A stretch of 64,000 bases of DNA from positions 62,001 through 126,000 of the forward strand of contig NZ_VCHQ01000009.1 in assembly GCF_005860775.1 (NCBI RefSeq). Direction: 5' to 3'. Both the position numbers and the translations under genes were made by a program. This document shows, piece after piece, positions 56,432 to 64,000 of this stretch. Below the pieces are notes generated by a model that was not told the DNA's origin, did not search any database, and was given only the letters and a program-made list of their open reading frames with translations. How positions within the stretch are numbered: position 1 is the stretch's first letter; the number at the start of each line of letters is the position of its first letter. Origin of the DNA: Klebsiella indica. GTDB lineage: Bacteria > Pseudomonadota > Gammaproteobacteria > Enterobacterales > Enterobacteriaceae.

Positions 56432-57325
56432 CTAAGAGGAATATGAGACGAAATTTTGATGGATAAATTTTGCAAGTTCAATAATGGCAGGGTTTACGCT
56501 GCTTTTAAGATAAGCAACGCCATAAGAGAACGTTTCATTAATATTGAATGGCAGGCAAACAAGATCGTCTTCATTGGTATTACAAAATGCCGGAATAATT
56601 GCCACGCCCATATTGGACTTAATGTAAATTTCACCGGAGACGATTGAATCCGAGAAAATATACTGACTATCTGGTAACGTTGAAATCAGACGCTGCTGAA
56701 CAACATTCCACTCTTTAGGACCATGATTAGAATCGAGAAGTATGATGGTTTCCTGACGAATATCCTCGAAATCGATCAGTGTTTTTGACGCCAACTTGCT
56801 GTTACGGTTAATCAGGCAGGTGATACCCTCATTCATTATCTCTTTATATATCACACCATCCGTATTTTCAATATCATCTTTTACCGTCATTATTATGTCA
56901 CAGGCGCCTGAGAGTAATGCGTTTTTTCTTTCTTTATGATTTGTTTTTAATACCATTATTTGGACGTCGGCATTTAATGCCGTAAATCCGTTAATGATTC
57001 GCGATAGATTATCTACTTCAACATTATGTCCTTCATAACCAATTTTTATGACGCTGTGTTTTCCCCGGTTGATTAAAGATGCCTCATTAATCCCGATTTG
57101 TAAGCGCGAAAGGAACTCTTTGGCGTTATAGTAAAAATGCTTACCGGCTTTCGTTAATTCAACTTTATGGTTAGTTCTGACGAAAAGCTGAAAGCGTAAC
57201 AGGCTTTCAAGTTTTTTGATTTGATGGGATATCGCGGGTTGCGTCAAATGCAGGATTTCGCCGGTTTGTGAAAAACTGAGGGTCTCACACAGGATGACAA
57301 AACATCTTAATTGTATGATTTTCAT
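56432..57325 (-). CDS. LysR-family regulator
   Basis: 297 residues, LysR winged helix (ETLSFSQTGEILHLTQPAIS) and effector domain, lysine- and asparagine-rich, with codon use more AT-rich than the hpx region. Divergent from the NmrA-family gene with a 111-bp gap, so it probably controls that gene. Effector unknown. Confidence 0.83.
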   Translation of the reverse strand: MKIIQLRCFVILCETLSFSQTGEILHLTQPAISHQIKKLESLLRFQLFVRTNHKVELTKAGKHFYYNAKEFLSRLQIGINEASLINRGKHSVIKIGYEGHNVEVDNLSRIINGFTALNADVQIMVLKTNHKERKNALLSGACDIIMTVKDDIENTDGVIYKEIMNEGITCLINRNSKLASKTLIDFEDIRQETIILLDSNHGPKEWNVVQQRLISTLPDSQYIFSDSIVSGEIYIKSNMGVAIIPAFCNTNEDDLVCLPFNINETFSYGVAYLKSSVNPAIIELAKFIHQNFVSYSS

Positions 57326-57436
57326 AGCATTACACCGTAATAAAAATCTTTCATAGCCTATTAATTGTTTCCATTAAACACTTCAAAATCTATCAGGTAA
57401 AGTAAAAACAAGATTAATTCAAGTGGTGAGGATGGT

Positions 57437-58411
57437 ATGAAATATCTTGTAACGGGTTGTGATGGGAAGCTTGGGGGACGTATCGCCGAGAATATGTTGA
57501 GTAGAGTAAGCCCGCAAGAGCTGATATTTACTTGTCCAGACCCACAACGAATTCCGGCAGATAAAGTTGCTCAATGGGTTAAGAAAGGGGTTGAAATTCG
57601 TGCTGCCAATTATGACAACCCGGAACAGATGCTTAGCGCTTTTGCCGGTGCCGACCGGATGTTTATGATTTCAGGAATATTGATCGGAGAAAAACGCGTC
57701 AAACAACACTGTAATGTGATTGACTCAGCGTTAAGCGCCGGTGTTCAACATATCACATATTGCTCTTTTGTTGGTGCTTCCGATCCGCGTTATCAGCACG
57801 TCTATGTTACACCGGATCATACCGCAACCGAAGCTTATATTAAATTTCTGAGTAAGAAAAAAGAATTTAAATATAATATAATGCGCAATAATCTTTACAT
57901 GGAAAACTATCTGACAACATCCGTGATGCTGGCGCTGATGTCAGGAAATAAATGGTATACTACCGCGGGCGAAGGCAAGGGAACATTTATCGCAAAAGAT
58001 GACTGCGCAAAAGCCGCCACCGCACTGCTGCTGGGTGCGGGTGAAAATAATAAGGCTTATAATATTACCGGGCGTCAGTCGGTCTCGCAGCGCGATCTCT
58101 GCGCTATTGTCAGCAAGGCTTCTGGTATTAACATTGAATATTGCCCTGTTGGTAAGGATGAATTTTATAAATATCTTGATGAAATGGGAATCCCTCGCGA
58201 TACCGATCAAGATTTCTCATTATCTCCAGTTCCGTGGTGTGGTAACGATATGGTAACTAATGAAGCCAGTATTGCTGAAGGGTTGATGGATATTCGCTCC
58301 GATGATTTTTATAAACTGACATCGTCATATCCGAAAACAGCGGAAGAAATCATCGGTAATTACAGTTACATATGGGAGAAAGGGATTACCAACTGGAAAG
58401 ATATCGTCTGA
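57437..58411 (+). CDS. NmrA-like NAD(P)-binding oxidoreductase
   Basis: 324-residue atypical short-chain dehydrogenase (NmrA/QOR2 group): N-terminal nucleotide-binding TGCDGKLGGRIAE in the form G-x2-G-x-L-G-G, then a Rossmann fold; the usual YxxxK is not evident, as in NmrA proteins. It may be a redox sensor or a quinone or isoflavone-type reductase. GAGG precedes the ATG. Divergent from LysR, followed by two hairpins before the efflux operon. Confidence 0.78.
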   Translation: MKYLVTGCDGKLGGRIAENMLSRVSPQELIFTCPDPQRIPADKVAQWVKKGVEIRAANYDNPEQMLSAFAGADRMFMISGILIGEKRVKQHCNVIDSALSAGVQHITYCSFVGASDPRYQHVYVTPDHTATEAYIKFLSKKKEFKYNIMRNNLYMENYLTTSVMLALMSGNKWYTTAGEGKGTFIAKDDCAKAATALLLGAGENNKAYNITGRQSVSQRDLCAIVSKASGINIEYCPVGKDEFYKYLDEMGIPRDTDQDFSLSPVPWCGNDMVTNEASIAEGLMDIRSDDFYKLTSSYPKTAEEIIGNYSYIWEKGITNWKDIV

Positions 58412-58462
58412 CCACACATTTTGCTTTCCTGTTACTTCCTCACGTCCAATGGGGGAAGGTTT

Positions 58463-58512
58463 GCCGGCGAATATTCATGCCGGCCTTTTTCCCCCTGGAG
58501 ATTTTCTCCAGG
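58463..58512 (+). terminator. Tandem hairpins after the NmrA-like gene
   Basis: GCCGGC-N10-GCCGGC followed by CTTTTTCC (58463-58490), then CCTGGAG-ATTTT-CTCCAGG (58494-58512). The first looks like a genuine Rho-independent terminator. They separate the NmrA-like gene from the RND operon. Confidence 0.65.
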
Positions 58513-58547
58513 ACAGACTTTTTCATCTACAACAGTGGTGGTTTTCT

Positions 58548-59705
58548 ATGCCTGTTATCCAGTCCGCCGGAAAAATTCTGGGTGTGATCTTTCCTGTTAT
58601 CTTTTTAATGACTGCTTGCGATGGCGGTAATAAAAATTCCGCATCTCAGCAGGCTGTTCCCCAGGTGGATGTCTTTACACTTAAAACTCAGCCCGTGGTG
58701 ATTTCGTCCCGTCTGCCGGGGCGGACGACCGCCGTCAGAACGGCGGAAGTCAGGCCTCAGGTTAGCGGTATTATTCTTCGGCGGATGTTTGAAGAAGGGA
58801 CGGAAGTCAAAGCCGGGGAGCAGCTTTATCAGATAGATCCTGCAACGTATAAGGCAGCCTATGATAAAGCGAAAGCAACCCTGACGAGCGCTGACGCCCT
58901 GGAACGCCGGTATCGCGCGCTGGTTGCAACCAATGCTATCAGCAAACAGGATTATGATGATGCGGTATCCAGCGCTGCGCAGGCCAAAGCGGATCTTGAA
59001 ACCGCGCAGATAAACCTGGATTACACGAAAGTCCGGGCTCCCATCTCCGGCAGGATCGACCGCTCGCTGGTAACCGAAGGCGCGCTGGTGACTAACGGGC
59101 AATCAGATTACCTGACCACCATAACTCAGCTTGATCCAATCTATGTTGATATTAGCGAATCGTCACGCAGCCTTCTGGAGCTAAGGGCAAGAATTAAGAG
59201 CGGGCAGATAAAAACCCTTAACGATCATGAAGCGTATGTCCGTTTAGTGCTGGAGGATGGTTCGGCTTATCCGCTCGATGGTCGCCTGGATTTTTCTGAA
59301 GTGCGGGTTGATGAAAGTACCGGTTCTGTCATCTTACGGGCTACCTTTCCCAATCCGGACAGGATGCTATTGCCAGGCATGTTTGTGCATGCCGTCCTGC
59401 AGCAAGGGATCCGCGAAGAAAGTACGCTGGTTCCCCAGGAGTCGGTCGGACATGATACGAAAGGCGATCCCTACGTTTATATTGTCGGTCCGAACAATAT
59501 TATTGAATTACGTCACATAAAAACGGAGGGGACACAGGGCGATAAATGGATCGTTTCCTCAGGTGTTCGTCCCGGTGAGCGGGTAGTGACAGCGGGTATT
59601 CAGATGATAAAGCAAGGAACAAAAGTCATTCCGACTGAAATGACGCCGCGTCAGGATAATACCGCAAGTAAAACATTGTCTATGACCGATCCTTCGGCTC
59701 AATAA
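58548..59705 (+). CDS. RND efflux periplasmic adaptor lipoprotein
   Basis: 385-residue membrane-fusion protein of the AcrA/MexA type that bridges the RND pump and outer-membrane channel. The lipobox LMTAC places the lipidated Cys at residue 24. Then come lipoyl halves (VRPQVSGIILRRMFEEGTEV), a coiled coil with ALERRYRALVATNAISKQDYDDA, and LDYTKVRAPISGRID. The ATG at 58548 is chosen because it gives the lipoprotein signal; the open frame extends further upstream. First gene of a three-gene pump operon. Confidence 0.9.
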   Translation: MPVIQSAGKILGVIFPVIFLMTACDGGNKNSASQQAVPQVDVFTLKTQPVVISSRLPGRTTAVRTAEVRPQVSGIILRRMFEEGTEVKAGEQLYQIDPATYKAAYDKAKATLTSADALERRYRALVATNAISKQDYDDAVSSAAQAKADLETAQINLDYTKVRAPISGRIDRSLVTEGALVTNGQSDYLTTITQLDPIYVDISESSRSLLELRARIKSGQIKTLNDHEAYVRLVLEDGSAYPLDGRLDFSEVRVDESTGSVILRATFPNPDRMLLPGMFVHAVLQQGIREESTLVPQESVGHDTKGDPYVYIVGPNNIIELRHIKTEGTQGDKWIVSSGVRPGERVVTAGIQMIKQGTKVIPTEMTPRQDNTASKTLSMTDPSAQ

Positions 59706-59718
59706 ATGAGAAAATGTG

Positions 59719-62700
59719 ATGTCTAAATTCTTTATTGAACGCCCAATATTTGCGTGGGTAATTGCAATCATTATTATGATTGCAGGCGCTCTTGCTATTA
59801 AGAATCTCCCTGTCAATCAGTATCCGAATATTGCGCCACCGGCCATCTCTGTTTCCGTCACATATCCGGGGGCAAATGCTGACACCACGCAAAAAACGGT
59901 AGTCCAGGTGATCGAGCAGGAGCTCAGTGGTATTGATAATCTTCGTTATATTGAATCACAAAGTAACAGTGACGGCAGTGCAACAATTATTGTGACCTTT
60001 AATCAGGGAACGAATCCAGATATTGCCCAGGTTCAGGTACAGAATAAAGTGTCACTGGCCGAATCTCAGTTACCGGATGAAGTGGTCGATCAGGGTATTG
60101 ATGTCGCCAAATACCAGATGAACTATATGCTGGTTGTCGGACTCTATTCTGATGATGGAAAACTGACCGATGGCGATCTCGGTGATATTCTGGTCTCGAA
60201 ATTACAGGACCCGATTTCCCGTACCAACGGCGTCGGCGACTTTCTGGTGATGGGATCGGAATATGGTATGCGTATATGGCTGGACCCGGCCAAACTCTAT
60301 AAGTATTCACTTGTTCCGAGCGATGTTTCTACCGCGATCAAGGAACAAAACGTCCAGGTTTCATCTGGTAAGCTGGGAGGATTACCCACCGTTGCCAATG
60401 CCAAATTCAGCGCAACGATTATCGGGAAAACGCGCCTGACGACAGTCAAGCAGTTTGAGAATATCCTGCTCAAAGTGAACACGGACGGTTCACAGGTTCG
60501 CCTGAAAGATGTGGCGAAAGTCGCGCTTGGACCTAAAACATACAGCATTTCAGGTACCTATGATGGTAAGCCGTCTGCAGGGATAGCCCTGCGTCTGGCC
60601 AGCGGCGCGAACGTACTGGATACGGTCAGGGCGGTGAAGGCAACGATCGACGGTATCAAATCCTCCTTACCGGCGGGCGTTCATGTTGTTTTCCCATATG
60701 ATACGTCTCCGGTGGTTAGCGCATCCATTCATGAAGTGGTGAAAACCCTCTGCGAGGCTATTGTTCTGGTCTTCCTGGTGATGCTGCTTTTCTTGCAAAA
60801 CCTGCGGGCAACAATCATTACCACCCTTGTGGTGCCGGTTGTTTTGCTTGGCGCATTTGGCGTGCTCTATGCTTTCGGTTATTCCATTAACATCCTGACC
60901 ATGTTTGGTATGGTGCTCGCCATAGGGTTACTGGTGGATGACGCTATCGTGGTGGTGGAAAACGTTGAGCGTGTCATGCATGAGGATGGACTGCCACCAA
61001 AAGAAGCCACGATTAAATCAATGGAGCAGGTTCAGGGCGCGCTGTTCGGTATCGCAATGGTGTTATCCGCCGTGCTTTTACCCATGGCGTTCTTCAGTGG
61101 TTCAACAGGGATAATTTATCGGCAATTCTCCGTCGCCATTGTCTCCGCCATGATCCTTTCGGTACTTGTGGCGCTGATTTTTACGCCGGCACTCTGCGCA
61201 ACAATGCTGAAACCGGTAAATCCGGAAACGAAAACCCGGGGATTTTCTGGCTTCTTCAACAAAATGTTTGACCGGGGGACGCTGCGATATACCCATGGCG
61301 TTGAAAAGGTCTTAAACAAACGCGCACTGTTCATGGCCTTCTATCTCGCACTTGTGGCGGCAACGGGATACCTATTTACCCGGGTACCCACGACGTTTTT
61401 ACCCGATGAAGATCAGGCTCTGATGATGCTGCAGATCACATTACCCTCGAATGCCTCTGCCGAAAGGACCCAGCAGGTGATTGATGAGGTCGAGCATTAT
61501 CTGCTGACTCAGGAGAAAGACGTTGTGGATTCGATTTTTGCGGCGAATGGCTTCAGTTTTGCCGGACGTGGACAAAATACGGCAAACGCATTCGTCCGTC
61601 TAAAAGACTGGAGCTTACGTAAAAAAGACTCGCAGAGCCTGCAGGCGCTGGCCAACAGGACTATGGCGCATTTTGCGTCCATGAAGGAGGGGGTGGCGAT
61701 TGCGCTCATTCCACCTGCGGTAATGGAACTGGGGAACTCGACCGGGTTCGATTTCTACCTCCAGGATCTGAACGGTAAAGGTCATGATGCCCTGATGAAA
61801 ACCATGCAGGAGTTTATCAGTCTCGCGCAGAAGGATAAGCGTCTGACAATGGTTCGGCATAACGGCATGGCTGATGAGCCTCAATATAAACTGATTATTG
61901 ATGATGAACGCGCAAGAGCACTGGGCGTCAGTATTGAAGATATTAATGACACATTATCCGCGGCCTGGGGCTCAAGCTATGTAAACCAGTTTATGTATGA
62001 AGGACGTGTTAAACAGGTGTATATCCAGGGCAATGCCGGTTCGCGTGTTGTTCCGGAAGATCTGGATAAATGGTATGTCAGAAATTCATCCGGAACAATG
62101 GTGCCGTTTTCAGCGTTTGGTTCAGGTGAATGGGTATTCGATTCTCCGCGCTTTGAACGGTTCAATGGTATTTCAGCTGTGAATATTATGGGCTCACCGG
62201 CAGCGGGATACAGTAGCGGTGATGCGGTTAAAGCCGTGCAGGAAATATTCAAAAAATTGCCCGGAGGATACAAAATAATGTGGCATGGCCTGTCTTATGA
62301 AGAGCAACTGGCCGGTTCACAGACAGTCTCCTTATATCTCTTCTCGGTGTTAATCGTGTTCCTCTGCCTGGCGGCATTGTATGAAAGCTGGTCGATTCCA
62401 TTTTCAGTGTTACTGGTTGTTCCGCTAGGGGTAATGGGGACAATTATTGGCGTGCTGGTAAGGGGGCTCGAAAACGATGTGTTCTTCCAGGTTGGCCTGT
62501 TAACGACGGTCGGGCTGGCGGCTAAAAACGCCATCTTGATCGTCGAGTTTGCGAAAGATATTCATGAGAAAGAGGGGAAAGATATTGTGTACGCGGCGCG
62601 TGAAGCGGCCCGCTTGCGTTTGCGGCCAATTATCATGACATCAATGGCGTTTGTGCTGGGGGTATTTCCGCTCACGATCTCGCACGGGGCAGGTGCGGCC

Positions 62701-62829
62701 AGTCAGCACTCTATCGGTACCGCGGTGGTGGGCGGTATGTTGTCGGCAACATTCCTGGCGATTTATTTTGTCCCACTTTTTTATGTCATTGTGGTCCGTT
62801 TTTTCAGCCGTTTTAATTCGCAAAAGTAG
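59719..62829 (+). CDS. RND multidrug efflux pump (HAE1 family)
   Basis: 1036-residue AcrB-type proton/drug antiporter with 12 TM segments and two large periplasmic loops. The proton-relay aspartates are visible in TM4 ([18 protein letters not shown]), and the family N terminus [15 protein letters not shown] is intact. A GTG 3 nt upstream is in frame, but the ATG at 59719 matches the family start. It resembles AcrB and the EefB/OqxB-like pumps; I cannot assign a specific system or substrates. Confidence 0.92.
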   Translation: MSKFFIERPIFAWVIAIIIMIAGALAIKNLPVNQYPNIAPPAISVSVTYPGANADTTQKTVVQVIEQELSGIDNLRYIESQSNSDGSATIIVTFNQGTNPDIAQVQVQNKVSLAESQLPDEVVDQGIDVAKYQMNYMLVVGLYSDDGKLTDGDLGDILVSKLQDPISRTNGVGDFLVMGSEYGMRIWLDPAKLYKYSLVPSDVSTAIKEQNVQVSSGKLGGLPTVANAKFSATIIGKTRLTTVKQFENILLKVNTDGSQVRLKDVAKVALGPKTYSISGTYDGKPSAGIALRLASGANVLDTVRAVKATIDGIKSSLPAGVHVVFPYDTSPVVSASIHEVVKTLCEAIVLVFLVMLLFLQNLRATIITTLVVPVVLLGAFGVLYAFGYSINILTMFGMVLAIGLLVDDAIVVVENVERVMHEDGLPPKEATIKSMEQVQGALFGIAMVLSAVLLPMAFFSGSTGIIYRQFSVAIVSAMILSVLVALIFTPALCATMLKPVNPETKTRGFSGFFNKMFDRGTLRYTHGVEKVLNKRALFMAFYLALVAATGYLFTRVPTTFLPDEDQALMMLQITLPSNASAERTQQVIDEVEHYLLTQEKDVVDSIFAANGFSFAGRGQNTANAFVRLKDWSLRKKDSQSLQALANRTMAHFASMKEGVAIALIPPAVMELGNSTGFDFYLQDLNGKGHDALMKTMQEFISLAQKDKRLTMVRHNGMADEPQYKLIIDDERARALGVSIEDINDTLSAAWGSSYVNQFMYEGRVKQVYIQGNAGSRVVPEDLDKWYVRNSSGTMVPFSAFGSGEWVFDSPRFERFNGISAVNIMGSPAAGYSSGDAVKAVQEIFKKLPGGYKIMWHGLSYEEQLAGSQTVSLYLFSVLIVFLCLAALYESWSIPFSVLLVVPLGVMGTIIGVLVRGLENDVFFQVGLLTTVGLAAKNAILIVEFAKDIHEKEGKDIVYAAREAARLRLRPIIMTSMAFVLGVFPLTISHGAGAASQHSIGTAVVGGMLSATFLAIYFVPLFYVIVVRFFSRFNSQK

Positions 62830-62839
62830 CGGGGATATC

Positions 62840-64000
62840 ATGAAAATCAAACCATCGTTTGCCCCTTCGCTGCTGGCCTGGAGTCTGATTCTTTTGTCTG
62901 GCTGTTCATTACAGCCGGCATATCATCGTCCGGCGATGCCTGTTCCGGCGCAGTGGCAGGAAGGACAGCAATCCGGGGATGCGGATTCGTCAACAGACTG
63001 GAAAAAATTCTACCGCGATCGGCGGCTGGTGAATTTAATTCAGCTGGCGCTTGAAAATAACCGCGATCTGCGGGTTGCCGCGTTGAACGTCGAAAGCGCG
63101 CAGGCCCAGTTCAGAATTGAACGCTCCGCGCTGTTTCCGACGATTGAAGCCAATATGAATAAAACGTCGGAGCGTGTGCCGGCGAACCTTTATTCCACAA
63201 GAAGCACGGGGGCGGCAACCTATCAGCAATATGAACTGTCGGCCGGAATAACCAGCTGGGAGCTGGATTTCTTTGGCCGGATACGCAGTCTCCGCGATAA
63301 TGCGCTGGAAACGTATCTGGCGACGGCAGCCACAGAACAGGCAACGCGGATTAGCCTGATAGCCAGCGTTGCCACCGGATATATGTCTCTGGCGGCTGAT
63401 CATGATCTGCTTCGCCTCGCGACAGAGACTGCCGATAGCCAGAAAAACACCTGGCTGTTAACACAGAGGAAGTATCTTGGCGGCAATGGTGTCGTTTCAG
63501 AACAGGATGTTATGCAGGCAGAAATGTCAGTCAGATCGGCTGAAGCGGATGTTGAAAAATACACCCGTCAGCTGAAACAGGATGAAAATGCCCTGAGTCT
63601 GCTGCTCGGCGTTCCCTTGCCGGCATCGGTTAAGCAAAACATGACGCTGGAGAATTACGTTGGCTTCCCTTCCGTGAAAGCGGGTATGCCTTCTGATTTA
63701 TTGACCCGAAGGCCGGACATTATTGCGGCAGAGCATACTCTTAAAGCCGCAAATGCCAATATTGGCGCCGCAAGGGCGGCATTCTTTCCCAGCATCAGCC
63801 TGACAGCATCGGGGGGCTCGTTGTCTGACAGTCTTGGCCATTTGCTGGAAGGTGGAACGGCGGGCTGGAGTTTCCTGCCAGAAATTAATATCCCGATATT
63901 TACGGGTGGGAAAAACGAGGCCAATCTTGATGTGGCCAAACTGGAAAAACGTATCGAAATTGCGAATTATGAAAAGTCAATACAACAGGCTTTTGAGGAG
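62840..64000 (+). CDS. RND outer-membrane channel lipoprotein, partial
   Basis: OprM/NodT-type outer-membrane factor completing the pump; 387 codons are visible and the frame runs off the window without a stop. Lipobox LLSGC places the lipidated Cys at residue 22. Then WKKFYRDRRLVNLIQLALENN, GWELDFFGR-like ITSWELDFFGRIRS, RKYLGGNGVVSEQDV and DLLTRRPDIIAAEHTL are family landmarks. It starts 10 nt after the pump gene. Having its own channel, as in EefABC or MexAB-OprM, means the pump need not borrow TolC. Confidence 0.9.
   Translation, partial: MKIKPSFAPSLLAWSLILLSGCSLQPAYHRPAMPVPAQWQEGQQSGDADSSTDWKKFYRDRRLVNLIQLALENNRDLRVAALNVESAQAQFRIERSALFPTIEANMNKTSERVPANLYSTRSTGAATYQQYELSAGITSWELDFFGRIRSLRDNALETYLATAATEQATRISLIASVATGYMSLAADHDLLRLATETADSQKNTWLLTQRKYLGGNGVVSEQDVMQAEMSVRSAEADVEKYTRQLKQDENALSLLLGVPLPASVKQNMTLENYVGFPSVKAGMPSDLLTRRPDIIAAEHTLKAANANIGAARAAFFPSISLTASGGSLSDSLGHLLEGGTAGWSFLPEINIPIFTGGKNEANLDVAKLEKRIEIANYEKSIQQAFEE

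Overview
This window reads as chromosomal DNA of an enterobacterium, most probably a member of the Klebsiella oxytoca complex. Three things point there: (i) the core block araFGH-otsBA-uspC-argS-yecM-cutC-cmoBA-yecN is enterobacterial, but the flagellar/chemotaxis genes that separate uspC from argS in E. coli are absent, as expected for non-motile Klebsiella; (ii) positions 16.5-39.8 kb hold an uninterrupted purine-degradation cluster (hpx plus guaD) whose content of 23 genes matches the contiguous cluster described for K. oxytoca, whereas in K. pneumoniae the same genes are reported in separate clusters; (iii) a 127-bp ERIC repeat is present.

Layout. 0.4-3.9 kb: L-arabinose ABC importer araFGH. 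4.1-6.3 kb: trehalose synthesis otsBA. 6.3-12.7 kb: uspC, argS, yecM, cutC and the tRNA wobble-modification pair cmoAB, then yecN. 12.7-16.3 kb: a short repeat copy, the ERIC element, a luciferase-like monooxygenase, a gamma-glutamylcyclotransferase-fold protein, a decayed membrane gene, a small membrane protein and a LeuO paralogue. 16.5-39.8 kb: hpxED, hpxR, hpxO, hpxPQT, guaD, hpxC, hpxSAB, hpxZYXW, hpxU and hpxFGHIJK. Together these oxidise hypoxanthine/xanthine to urate (HpxDE), urate to 5-hydroxyisourate (HpxO), then via HpxT and HpxQ to allantoin; racemise it (HpxA), open it to allantoate (HpxB), release ammonia (HpxK), transaminate ureidoglycine (HpxJ) and hydrolyse oxamate (HpxW). GuaD feeds guanine in as xanthine; HpxP, HpxC and HpxFGHI are transporters. 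I can read sigma-54 promoters upstream of hpxO, hpxP (weaker), guaD, hpxW and hpxF, NtrC-type sites near hpxO/hpxP and hpxF, and a NAC site inside the HpxS operator region.

40.1-44.1 kb: a four-gene operon of unknown physiological role (permuted ATP-grasp, alpha-E, transglutaminase-like, Anbu proteasome homologue). Its upstream region carries the same NtrC-site/sigma-54 arrangement as hpxF, so it looks nitrogen-controlled. This is the most interesting system in the window.

44.2-64 kb is more accessory in character and locally AT-richer: a LysR gene divergent from an ATP-dependent PEP carboxykinase gene; an orphan PTS IIA protein overlapping a sugar porter; a MarR gene and a purine permease followed by two tandem adenine-deaminase-family genes, the first with key active-site motifs replaced; a LysR/NmrA divergent pair; and a tripartite RND efflux operon whose outer-membrane gene runs off the end of the window. 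Two stretches look like structured non-coding RNA or repeat elements rather than genes (about 23.56-24.0 kb and 49.9-50.0 kb). No tRNA, rRNA, CRISPR array or complete insertion sequence was recognised.
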